NCBI GenBank assembly: GCA_963720745.1
Contig: CAVRGO010000004.1
Coordinates: forward strand, 4,836,001-4,900,000
DNA from: TMP-7 sp963720745
Lineage (GTDB): Bacteria > Acidobacteriota > Terriglobia > Bryobacterales > Bryobacteraceae
Length of the DNA stretch: 64,000 nucleotides
Direction of reading: 5' to 3'
The notes beneath the pieces are model-generated. The model searched no databases. It was not told where the DNA came from and saw nothing but the letters and a program-made list of their open reading frames with translations. Shown one piece after another: positions 37,479 through 45,666 of the stretch. Every line of letters begins with the position of its first letter. The first letter of the stretch is position 1. The translations under genes and the position numbers were made by a program.

Positions 37479-39089
37479 CTATGTCTTCACGGTGTGGAAT
37501 TCCCAGCCTTTTCGGAAGACGGGCTTCAGCAACTTGTTCGCGTCTGCGTTGTTCGTGATCCGCATCTTGTCGGGGTCATATTCGAGCTTGCCTTCGTGAT
37601 GAAGAGCGATCACTCCCAACAGCATCCATTCAACGAACGGCGCTGCCACATCGAAATTCGAGCAGGCCGGGTCGCCGCCTTTGCAAGCGCGGATGAAGTC
37701 CCGCATGTGACCGGGCGAGCGTGTCAGCAGCGGCGGAGGCATCTTGTAGTCCTTCATTTTCTCGACGGGGATTAAACGAGTCACGTCGCCGTAAGTGCCC
37801 GTCGTCAACATGCCTTTGTCTCCGATGAAGAGGCTGCCGTCCGGTGTCGGGAACCGGAGCTGGTCTTTAGGAGCTGCCTTGAGCGCTTCAAACTGCTCCC
37901 AGTTGAAGACTCGGCCGGGTGAGTGGAATTCGAAACCAGTGGGTCGCATCATTCCCGGTCCGCCGAAACCGCCTGGTCCACGCCCTTGTCCGCCGCGGGC
38001 GCCCCCACCAGGTCCGCCCGGACCTCCCGGGCCACCGGGACCGCTCGCGGCCCGCATCAGGAACGGCGGGTCGCCGATCCACTCGCCTTCCGGAACGCCT
38101 TCGATCTTGGGGCTTTCCTTAAGACCGTCATACCAGAAGATCTTCAGCGCGGGCATGTCGCCGTACGGCGCGAAGTCGTAGCGGATCACCGAAAGTTTCG
38201 GGAACTGGAACGGGCTGACCCCTTCCTTTTTCACGCACTCAACACCGATGATCTTCCGCTTAGACAGGTGCAGGGCCATGTTGGGCGCACCGAGGATGTG
38301 GCACGCCATGTCGCCCAGGGCGCCGCAGCCGAAGTCAAAGAAGCCGCGCCAGTTGAAGGGCTGATAAAAAAATCCGCCCCAGCGGTCCGGTTCTGTCTTG
38401 CCGCCCGCGGTGAACGGCCGGTTCTCCGCGACACCGAGCCACAGGTCCCAATCCAACGTGGACGGCACGGGCTCCGGCGGCGGGATTTCGGTAAGGCCCT
38501 GGGGCCAGAGCGGACGATCGCTCCACGCGTGCACTTCCGTGACGGCACCGATGTCACCGTTCCAGACGATCTCGGCGCACTGCCGCGTACCCTCGTTCGA
38601 ATATCCCTGGTTACCCATCTGGGTTGCAACGCCGTACTTCGCGGCGGCCTGCCTTAGTTGGCGGGCCTCCCAGATGGTGCGGACCAGCGGCTTTTGAACA
38701 TACACATGCTTGCCACGTTCCATGCACCACATTGCAGCCGTGGCGTGCATGTGATCCGGCGTGGCGACAATCACCGCATCGATATTCTTACCTTCCTTGT
38801 CCAGCATTTGCCGGAAGTCGCGGTACTTCGGCGCGTTCGGAAAACGGTTGAACGTCGGCGCGGCGCGGCGGTCGTCCACATCGCACAGCGCCACGATGTT
38901 CTCCGTCGGGGCGGCGGCGCCAATATTTGAAGCGCCTTGTCCGCCCGAGCCAATGGCTGCAAAATTCAGCTTCTCGTTGGGTGATTTATAGCCCGCCGCC
39001 TTCAACGAAACCGTGCCGCCGAACCCTCCCTTGGGGATGGCTCCGGCCAGCAGGCTGCCGTAAAAAAAGTATCGCCTCGAAAACTCCAT
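37479..39089 (-). CDS. Exported Gfo/Idh/MocA-family oxidoreductase with Gly-Pro-rich insert
   Basis: 536 residues. The start SRRYFFYGSLLAGAI is a Tat signal. The Rossmann region (FAAIGSGGQGASNIG, VALCDVDDRR-like) is followed by VQKPLVRTIWEARQL with the typical Lys and by the C-terminal substrate domain. A run of GPGGPGG repeats near residues 345-375 interrupts the fold. Members use NAD(P) to oxidise sugars and inositols or act as glycosidases; Tat export suggests a folded protein with bound cofactor. First of three similar exported sugar genes on this strand in map order, last in transcription. Confidence 0.9.
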   Translation of the reverse strand: MEFSRRYFFYGSLLAGAIPKGGFGGTVSLKAAGYKSPNEKLNFAAIGSGGQGASNIGAAAPTENIVALCDVDDRRAAPTFNRFPNAPKYRDFRQMLDKEGKNIDAVIVATPDHMHATAAMWCMERGKHVYVQKPLVRTIWEARQLRQAAAKYGVATQMGNQGYSNEGTRQCAEIVWNGDIGAVTEVHAWSDRPLWPQGLTEIPPPEPVPSTLDWDLWLGVAENRPFTAGGKTEPDRWGGFFYQPFNWRGFFDFGCGALGDMACHILGAPNMALHLSKRKIIGVECVKKEGVSPFQFPKLSVIRYDFAPYGDMPALKIFWYDGLKESPKIEGVPEGEWIGDPPFLMRAASGPGGPGGPGGPGGGARGGQGRGPGGFGGPGMMRPTGFEFHSPGRVFNWEQFEALKAAPKDQLRFPTPDGSLFIGDKGMLTTGTYGDVTRLIPVEKMKDYKMPPPLLTRSPGHMRDFIRACKGGDPACSNFDVAAPFVEWMLLGVIALHHEGKLEYDPDKMRITNNADANKLLKPVFRKGWEFHTVKT

Positions 39090-39130
39090 TCAGACCTCCA
39101 AGCAAACGTTGCTGTCTTTCGGTCGAGCGC

Positions 39131-40156
39131 TCACGCCAGACAACTCTTGACGTACGCGAGACACTTCTTCGCTTCGCTGATGATATCGGATCCCTCAGGT
39201 ATCGGGTACTCGAGTTCGAGGTTACCGGGGAAACCGTACTTCTCTGTCTTCAGCAATTGGAGCACTTCCTTGATCGGTGTGTCACCGGTGCCCCACACGG
39301 CGACGTTAGGACCGTGGTCCTTCTTCCTGTCCTTGATGTGCAAATTGGTGATTTTCGCGTGGTGCTGTTTAATGAACGCGACTGAGTCATACCCGGCGGC
39401 GGTGAAATGTCCGATGTCCAGATTCACACCGTTGTACTTGCCGTACGCCATCAATGTATCGTAACTCTCGAGGGTGGCCGTCTGATTCGGATCGTTCGTC
39501 GCGTCGTGGCCGTGATAGCCGACCAGCAGTTTGTGAGTGTCGGCAATGGGCGCTATACGCTTCGCCATAGTCAACGTGGTGCTGGTGGTAATGCCATGGA
39601 CGCCAAGGCCCTTCGCCATCGCAAAACCGTACTCGATGTCTTCGTCCTTCATGCTGTCCTGCATGTTGTAGCAGAGCAGGGCAACCTCGACACCGGCGTC
39701 GTTGAACTTCTTCGTCACCGCTTTCCAGGTGGAAGCGCTGGTGCTGTTCCGCCATTCGGCGACCTTTTCGCGCGCCGCCTGCATTTCGGCCTGCTGCTCG
39801 GGCGTCGGTTGAGGACGGCTCGCGCGCGGAGGAGCGCCCGGACCACCGGGACCACCCGCCGCGCCTGGTCCGCCGGGACCACGCGGGCGCGGACCCCTCG
39901 GGAAGCGCATCATCGGCATCGCGGGCGCGCCGGCGAGCGCCTCGCAGTGGTTCGACATCAGTTCGGCCTCGCCGAGCCCGATGTCGACATACGCCTTGAT
40001 GATCGCCTCGGGATCGGGCATCGCGATCCGGTTGAAACTATAGGTAATAGCCCCAATCTGTACGCCGTTGAACTTGGAGTCGATCCGTTTGGCGCCGAAC
40101 GCCTTGGCCGCCGGGATCGATGCCAGCGCGAGTCTTCCTATATCTCTTCGTGTCAA
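39131..40156 (-). CDS. Exported sugar phosphate isomerase/epimerase-like TIM-barrel protein
   Basis: 341 residues with a Tat-like start (MTRRDIGRLALASI). The barrel fits the xylose-isomerase-like AP endonuclease-2 fold: VQIGAITYSF, VALLCYNMQDS, LLVGYHGHDATND, VNLDIGHFTAAGY and LHIKDRKKD, with likely metal ligands His, Asp, His, Glu (LELEYPIPEGSD). Like the neighbouring oxidoreductase it carries a collagen-like Gly-Pro insert (PRGPGGPGAAGGPGGPGAPP). Substrate unknown. It lies 41 bases before the oxidoreductase gene and 35 after the mannonate dehydratase-like gene. Confidence 0.88.
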   Translation of the reverse strand: MTRRDIGRLALASIPAAKAFGAKRIDSKFNGVQIGAITYSFNRIAMPDPEAIIKAYVDIGLGEAELMSNHCEALAGAPAMPMMRFPRGPRPRGPGGPGAAGGPGGPGAPPRASRPQPTPEQQAEMQAAREKVAEWRNSTSASTWKAVTKKFNDAGVEVALLCYNMQDSMKDEDIEYGFAMAKGLGVHGITTSTTLTMAKRIAPIADTHKLLVGYHGHDATNDPNQTATLESYDTLMAYGKYNGVNLDIGHFTAAGYDSVAFIKQHHAKITNLHIKDRKKDHGPNVAVWGTGDTPIKEVLQLLKTEKYGFPGNLELEYPIPEGSDIISEAKKCLAYVKSCLA

Positions 40157-40191
40157 AATGTGAACTCCCTTTCAGCAACTCCGGCTCCGGC

Positions 40192-41286
40192 CTACACGTA
40201 TTTCAGGCCGAGCGAATCCATGATGCCTTTCATATACCCGAACGCAAGTACCTTGCCGCCCATGGTGTAACCTGTGGCCCGGCCGCTCTGCGCCTCTCCG
40301 GCGAGGGCCGGAGCGTGATCGGGACGAATGGGACCGGTAAATCCGGCTTTACTGTAAACTTCCAGGATCCGGACCATATCGGTCGGGCCATTATCGTGGA
40401 AGGTCTCGCGGAAATGTGACTTGTCACCTTGTACATCGCGATAATGCACAAAGAAGATCTTTTTCCGCCCACACCACTCCTTCGCCAGACTGTAAATATC
40501 TTCTTTCATGAGGACGAAGTTCGCCTGGCAAAAGGTAACACCGTTGTAAGCGCTGGGCACCATGTCCATGATCCGTTCGTAGGACCTTTTGCTGGTGATA
40601 ATGCGGGCAATACCGCGCAGCGGGCTGATCGGAGGGTCATCCGGGTGAAGCGCCATTTTGACACGGAATTTCTCGGCTACGGGCATCACCGCTTTGATGA
40701 AGTACTCGCAATTGCGCCACATCTGCTCCTCGGATACCTCGCCGTAGCGCGTGAGGCCGAGGGCTTTGGCGGCTTCCAGATCGAACTCACTGGTTAGCGC
40801 GCCGCCGCGTTCGGCCACAGCCGGGTTGGTACGTGTCCATCCGAGGCCCGCCATGAAGTTGTAGCAGATGAGGTCGATGCCGTTCTTAGCGAGCGCTTCA
40901 ATGGCCCACTTGGTGTTCTCGATCTCTTCGTCCCGCCCATCCACGCCAAGTTTGATCCTTTCGAACGGAACCGGGTGGCTCTCCACGCCGGCGATTTTCA
41001 TCCCGGCTGCTTCAAACGCCTCTTTCTGCTTTCGAACCGCTTCGACGTACTGCTCGCGGCGAACGCGTTCGAGACCGCCGCCGGCGATGACGTGATTGAC
41101 GCCGACCTGCTTGGCGATGCGGACGTCCGTGCTTTGGGGGTTGCCGAGGAGTTCGGTGAGATAGAAGCAGCCCTTCCCGACGATCTCTTTCGTGCTTTTT
41201 CCTGCGGCGGGCAGCGCCGTGCCCGCTCCGGCACAGGCCATCGTGGCTACGGATGTCTGGATGTACTTACGACGTGAAACCTTCAT
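40192..41286 (-). CDS. Tat-exported mannonate dehydratase-like (UxuA-related) protein
   Basis: 364 residues. MKVSRRKYIQTSVATMACAG is a Tat signal. The barrel holds UxuA-like blocks: CYNFMAGLGWTRT, MALHPDDPPISPLRGIARI, FCQANF, HYRDVQGDKSHFRETFHDNG and RPDHAPALAG. UxuA removes water from D-mannonate in hexuronate breakdown, normally in the cytoplasm; export of a relative is unusual and suggests a changed role. It heads the three-gene exported sugar cluster on this strand. Confidence 0.8.
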   Translation of the reverse strand: MKVSRRKYIQTSVATMACAGAGTALPAAGKSTKEIVGKGCFYLTELLGNPQSTDVRIAKQVGVNHVIAGGGLERVRREQYVEAVRKQKEAFEAAGMKIAGVESHPVPFERIKLGVDGRDEEIENTKWAIEALAKNGIDLICYNFMAGLGWTRTNPAVAERGGALTSEFDLEAAKALGLTRYGEVSEEQMWRNCEYFIKAVMPVAEKFRVKMALHPDDPPISPLRGIARIITSKRSYERIMDMVPSAYNGVTFCQANFVLMKEDIYSLAKEWCGRKKIFFVHYRDVQGDKSHFRETFHDNGPTDMVRILEVYSKAGFTGPIRPDHAPALAGEAQSGRATGYTMGGKVLAFGYMKGIMDSLGLKYV

Positions 41287-41826
41287 GGCGATCCTATAGA
41301 GGAGATTCAGATATTGTGCTAGGAATTACGAACCACCATGCTATCAGATGACCGGATTTCTAATAGATGTCTTGCTCGGGTCTCGAGCACCTTCGTCTTG
41401 AACACCTTCGTCGCTGTGGCTTGCTGCTTCAGGAGACTCGAAGACGTAGGGTTCCAGAGAGATAAAAACTGACTCGCGCGGAAGGCCGCGATGATCCTCG
41501 GGCAGCCTTGAGATGTACTTTCGGATTCGAAATAGGAGGGGCGATCCGTGCCGGGCGCGGCACGGCCGTGCACCTGCGTGTGCGTCACGGAGTCTGGCGG
41601 CCAGTCGCGCCAGTCGCACCGGCATTTTCCCCGGCGCCCAGTATGCGATTACAATGGGGAGCACAAGCGGTCTGGTGCGCTCTGGTGGCGGCGCTGAGTT
41701 TCTCTGGGTTTTCCGTTTGTTCAACTCCAGCCGTTACCGACTCTGCCCGCTCGGTTTGTTTTGCGCGAAGCGATTGACCGTCGTTCCCCCGGGCATGTGC
41801 ACCGACCCGAATACGGGAGGGAGTGA
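41287..41826. other. Divergent intergenic region without a clear gene
   Basis: This lies between the UxuA-like gene and the divergent molybdoenzyme gene. A plus-strand ORF from ATG 41643 to 41777 encodes a leader-like hydrophobic stretch (WCALVAALSFSGFSVC) but lacks a ribosome site and ends after 44 residues. Overlapping frames on both strands look like chance. Promoters for both directions must be here; none stands out. Confidence 0.35.
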
Positions 41827-42510
41827 ATGAACCGACGCCGATTTCTGGCCGCATCGGGCGCCATGCCGGTATCGAGGGTGCTGGGCAACGACCGAAAGGT
41901 CCTCCTGCCGAGCGACCAGCCCGATGAGTTGAACTTCCGGCTGATGTGGTACAACCCCGTCCCGCCCATCGATCAGAAGACGTATCGATTGGAAGTCGCC
42001 GGATTGGTAGACAAGCCGCTGAGCCTCTCGGTCGATGACCTTCGCAAACTGCCGCACGAAAACCAGAGTTCCCGAATGAAATGCGTGCAGTGCTGGTCAT
42101 CGAGAACGACTTGGGGCGGATTCCGGTTCGGCCACTTGGTCGAACTCGCCAAACCAAAGAACACCGCAAAAGCGGTGCGCGTCGATTGCGCCGACAAGTG
42201 GTACGAGTACTTTACGATTGACGATCTGCTGAAGCCGCACGTATTGATGGCGCTCGACATGGCGGGCAAGCCGCTGGCGGACAAACACGGTGCCCCGCTA
42301 CGGCTCCTGGACCCGTCACGTTACGGTTATAAGTCGGCGAAATTGATCACCGCCATCCACTTTGTCCACGAAGGCAAGGGCAGCATGGCGTGCGATATCG
42401 GCCCGTATTACTCACCGACCGGCGAGATCAAGGCGGGTTACGATCACCCGCTCGATCTCGGTAAGAACGTCCGCCGAAAAATCATCGGAGGCGAGATCAC
42501 CGAATACTGA
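41827..42510 (+). CDS. Exported sulfite-oxidase-family molybdoenzyme (YedY/MsrP-like)
   Basis: 227 residues. MNRRRFLAASGA is a Tat signal. The sulfite-oxidase molybdopterin fold is visible: YRLEVAGLVDKPLSLSVDDL, the Moco-ligand cysteine in RMKCVQCWSS (where most relatives have C-x-E-G-W-S), and GKPLADKHGAPLRLLDPSRYGYKSAK. Shorter than MsrP and without a heme or dimerisation domain. An AGGGAG site precedes the start. Its stop overlaps the next start (TGATG). MsrP repairs periplasmic methionine sulfoxides; the substrate here is not certain. Confidence 0.88.
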   Translation: MNRRRFLAASGAMPVSRVLGNDRKVLLPSDQPDELNFRLMWYNPVPPIDQKTYRLEVAGLVDKPLSLSVDDLRKLPHENQSSRMKCVQCWSSRTTWGGFRFGHLVELAKPKNTAKAVRVDCADKWYEYFTIDDLLKPHVLMALDMAGKPLADKHGAPLRLLDPSRYGYKSAKLITAIHFVHEGKGSMACDIGPYYSPTGEIKAGYDHPLDLGKNVRRKIIGGEITEY

Positions 42511-43655
42511 TGGTACGGTTTTCAAAAAGAACGTTTCTGCGGGGAGCCGGCCTGGCGATCGCCGGGCGGATCTTCCCGAAGTGGCTCAATGCTGAGCCTG
42601 CCCCCGGCAATAAGGTGATCATCGTCACTTTCGGCGGTGGTGTCCGCTACGCGGAGACCTTTTCCGCCGATGGGCTCCGCAATATTCCTCGGCTGGTCGA
42701 ACTCCGTCCGCAAGGATATTTCTTCGGAGCCTGCACGAACGCAGGTGTGCTCTCGCACTTCAATTCGACCGCGAGTATCCTCACCGGCAACTGGCAACGC
42801 GTGGACGATTTCGGATTTCAGCCTCCCGCGAGTCCGACGGTCTTCGAACGGTACCGGAAGCAGAGGAAGACGCCTCCGACGGACACCTGGGCCGTGGCCA
42901 CCAATAAGAGTTTCGCCAGCATGGGCGCGAGCGGTGATTCGATGTTCGGTCCGGACTACGGAGCAAACGTTGTTCTACCCAAGCAACTGCTGCTCGAGAC
43001 CGTCGAGAACATCGTCAAACAAACCTCGTCCCAATCCGTTGCCGACCGCGAGGCGGTGCAGAGGCGGCTGGAGGATGTTCTCAGCGAGGGATACGAGGGC
43101 GTGGGGTGGACCATCTTCAAAGCGGGACGCCAACTCGACCGCAAAGTTCACGAGACACTGACGCGTGGGCTGGTAGAGTTTATCAACGGGCCCGAGGCGC
43201 CCACCTCTGGAGACGAGCTCACGTTCTTCATCGCGCGCGAAATCATGCGCGAGTTCGCGCCGCGATTGATGCTGGTGAACTTCTGGGACATGGACGTTGC
43301 CCACTGGGGCTCCTACTCGCTGTATCTGCAGGCGATCACAAAAACGGACCGCTTGACCGGCATGCTGTGGGACGAGATCCAGGCGAACCCGCATTACAAG
43401 GACAAGACGACGCTGCTGGTGTTGCCGGAACTCGGGCGCGACGGCGATAAAAACACGGCGAACGGATTCCTGAATCACCGGAGCGGCGATCCATCGTGCC
43501 GTAATACCTGGCTGCTCGCGCTGGGCGCCGCTGTTCCGAAAGCCGAGACGCTTCGTCCGGTGACGCATGTGGACGTGTGTGCCACCGCTGCCGAATTGCT
43601 GGGCGTCAAGGTCCCCGAGATTGCCGGAAGGCCGATGAAAGAACTGCTGCTATGA
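42510..43655 (+). CDS. Exported alkaline-phosphatase/DUF1501-superfamily-like protein
   Basis: 381 residues with a Tat-like start (SKRTFLRGAGLAIAG). The core shows an alkaline phosphatase-type layout: VIIVTFGGGVRYAETF, HFNSTASILTGN, LVNFWDMDVAHWGSYSLY, LLVLPELGRDGD and GFLNHRSGD, giving Asp/His/Glu metal ligands. It may be a phosphatase, sulfatase or a non-catalytic relative. Overlaps the molybdoenzyme by one base and the next gene by four (ATGA), so all three are made together. Confidence 0.65.
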   Translation: MVRFSKRTFLRGAGLAIAGRIFPKWLNAEPAPGNKVIIVTFGGGVRYAETFSADGLRNIPRLVELRPQGYFFGACTNAGVLSHFNSTASILTGNWQRVDDFGFQPPASPTVFERYRKQRKTPPTDTWAVATNKSFASMGASGDSMFGPDYGANVVLPKQLLLETVENIVKQTSSQSVADREAVQRRLEDVLSEGYEGVGWTIFKAGRQLDRKVHETLTRGLVEFINGPEAPTSGDELTFFIAREIMREFAPRLMLVNFWDMDVAHWGSYSLYLQAITKTDRLTGMLWDEIQANPHYKDKTTLLVLPELGRDGDKNTANGFLNHRSGDPSCRNTWLLALGAAVPKAETLRPVTHVDVCATAAELLGVKVPEIAGRPMKELLL

Positions 43656-44902
43656 GTTCGCTCTCGGTGAAACTGAAAACGCTGATCGACGATGGCGTCC
43701 TGGACCGGCTTCCCGTGACGTTCGGCGCCTATTGTTTCGAGCAGATGCGGGAATGGGAACTGCTGTTCCCGGCCGAGCAGAGTTACTACGAGCGGCTATT
43801 CGAATTGCTGGGCCGTTCCCGGGCGGAAGATGTGGACCGCGTATTTGCGGGCGTGCGAGCGGCCGAGCAGCGAATGGGCGTGAACGAACGCAGTTGGCCG
43901 AAGCGGCAGTTCACGCTCGAGCAGGTCGATTTCTTGAACCGCAACGCCCACTATCCGGAATGGCGTGCGGCGATCGCGAGCGTCTTCGCCGAAATCGACC
44001 CGATACTGGACGCCGAAGTTGCGCGGCACGGTCGGGCGCGGCTGGTTGTCGTGATCGCGCCCGCGGAGTTGCCCGTAGGTCCCGACCGCATGTGGACGCG
44101 CATCGCCGAGCGTGGCCAAAGGATTTCCTTAAAATTGCCCGACGATGTGGGCGATTTTATTCCGCAACTTGTGGCGGGCAGCCCCAATGGCACTCCGATA
44201 GACGCTGAGTACGGGGCTTCCCGCGATACCGCATACGACGCTTGGGCTATCGAAGCGGACTCGAGATTTGCCGAGTCAAAGGCGCATGGACCGGCAGTGC
44301 ATTTGAGCTATGCGGGATTGGATAAGTACCGCAGGCGCTTGATGCACGAGGTAAACCGGGTCCTCACGACCGAGAAGATCACGGGGCCGCGGCAGTTGAG
44401 CGCGCGTCTGAAGGAGATGAAGGTCCTGGCTGCGGAGTCCGACCTTGCGCACGATCAGCGCCTGGCGGAATTCGTCCGAAGCACACTGCTCAGCGGCAAT
44501 GGTACGTTGCTGATCAACAACACGTTCGTCGAATGGTCGACGATCCAGGCGGTACGGCGCGCCCGCCCGAGCGTTTCCATCATCAGTTTCGGAATCCGCA
44601 ATAAGATCAAGCCGTTCACGAGCCTGCTGATTTTTTCCGACCAGGACACGGTCAGCCCCATTCCGACCCAGGTGGACACGCTCGGTTCGTACGTGGATCT
44701 CGAGGTGTTCTACGAGTACCTATTCGAGGAGTTCGAGAAGTATGCCGAGTACCGGAAGAATACCGTGTACCTGTTTGCTGCGGAAGGAATGGAAGAAGTG
44801 CTCGTGATTGCGCCATCCGATTTCTCGTTGCGGCCGTCGAAGGATCCGTTGCCGCTCAGCGCGGTGCATCGCGAACTGCGGGCATGGTTGAATCTCGCAT
44901 AA
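43652..44902 (+). CDS. Unknown soluble protein of the molybdoenzyme operon
   Basis: 416 residues from ATG 43652, overlapping the previous stop (ATGA). No signal peptide or membrane helix, so cytoplasmic. It is mixed alpha/beta with helical N-terminal half (FGAYCFEQMREWELLFPAEQ) and a C-terminal section LLINNTFVEWSTIQAVRRARP, FEEFEKYAEYR, ending ELRAWLNLA. I do not recognise the family. Because its partners are exported enzymes, it may help their folding or cofactor loading, or control them. Confidence 0.7.
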   Translation: MSSLSVKLKTLIDDGVLDRLPVTFGAYCFEQMREWELLFPAEQSYYERLFELLGRSRAEDVDRVFAGVRAAEQRMGVNERSWPKRQFTLEQVDFLNRNAHYPEWRAAIASVFAEIDPILDAEVARHGRARLVVVIAPAELPVGPDRMWTRIAERGQRISLKLPDDVGDFIPQLVAGSPNGTPIDAEYGASRDTAYDAWAIEADSRFAESKAHGPAVHLSYAGLDKYRRRLMHEVNRVLTTEKITGPRQLSARLKEMKVLAAESDLAHDQRLAEFVRSTLLSGNGTLLINNTFVEWSTIQAVRRARPSVSIISFGIRNKIKPFTSLLIFSDQDTVSPIPTQVDTLGSYVDLEVFYEYLFEEFEKYAEYRKNTVYLFAAEGMEEVLVIAPSDFSLRPSKDPLPLSAVHRELRAWLNLA

Positions 44903-45486
44903 AAGAAACCCGTCGCATTCAAAGCGGCTGTCATACCGAATCAACCTCCTCTCGCCCCTTTCTCACGACGCTCGTTTGTCACGAGCCCGCCGGCATGTAT
45001 CCGGCCCGCTGCCCTACGCAAATGCGGTCGCCGGATGAACTTGGCCGCCGGACGGAAAAGAGTACGTAGTGAACGGATCTAACATCTGCAATATAGCCGC
45101 CTGAAGATACCGTTCGATTATTCATCCGTTCACCGCCGCTCCAGGCAGTGCAGCCGTTTGCGCCCGAAGTGTTCTCGTTACCCAATACGCCCGCGAGAAG
45201 CCACACACTGCTAACATCATTGTTCCTGCCAAGGTCAACGCATTTTTGGAGGGTCTCCTTCTTATCTGCAGGTTGTAAGTCACTCAAATGGCGGTCAGCC
45301 CGCGAGCCAGCGTGACTAATAGCGATGAACTGTAGTGTTTGGAATCGCCAACTTATCCCTCGAAGTAACATACCTCTCAAATGATGGGTCGTTTTTGACT
45401 CCTTCGCCGCGATAACATACTGGCAGACTCTCTCATCGACTCTGCACGTCTGCCGCTAACCGAGCAGGCGAGAGATAGCAAAGGGG
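44903..45486. other. Gene-poor stretch left of the insertion sequence
   Basis: No supported gene, RNA or repeat. A minus-strand open frame (44979-45380) has no start signal and reads like chance. The region may be old debris next to the insertion sequence. Confidence 0.4.
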
Positions 45487-45606
45487 TTACAATTTCCACT
45501 TGTGCTTGACCTTTCGCGAGCCAGAGCGAATGCGGGCTGCCGCTTGGTTTGAGGCTGCAATACGCTCCTTAATTTCGTTGACGTACGAAAGGTCATTAGC
45601 GAACAT
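45487..45606 (-). CDS. Short basic ORF abutting the insertion sequence
   Basis: 39 codons from ATG 45606 to a TAA at 45487: MFANDLSYVNEIKERIAASN, then a basic tail ending KVKHKWKL. A GGAGA ribosome site lies five bases upstream, partly abutting the left end of the insertion sequence at 45614. It may be a real small basic protein, or a remnant whose promoter was cut off by the element. No family recognised. Confidence 0.35.
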   Translation of the reverse strand: MFANDLSYVNEIKERIAASNQAAARIRSGSRKVKHKWKL

Positions 45607-45613
45607 GTCTCCG

Positions 45614-45633
45614 TTCTAGCCCTACCTTCGCAT
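45614..45633 (+). repeat. Left inverted repeat of the insertion sequence
   Basis: Twenty bases, perfectly complementary to 47470-47489. Confidence 0.85.
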
Positions 45634-45666
45634 CAAAGTTAAGTAAATCCGGGTTTTGGGCATCAA

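Noticed and set aside
44979..45380. Open frame in the gap before the insertion sequence
   Set aside because: No ribosome site, no domain and composition unlike neighbouring genes.
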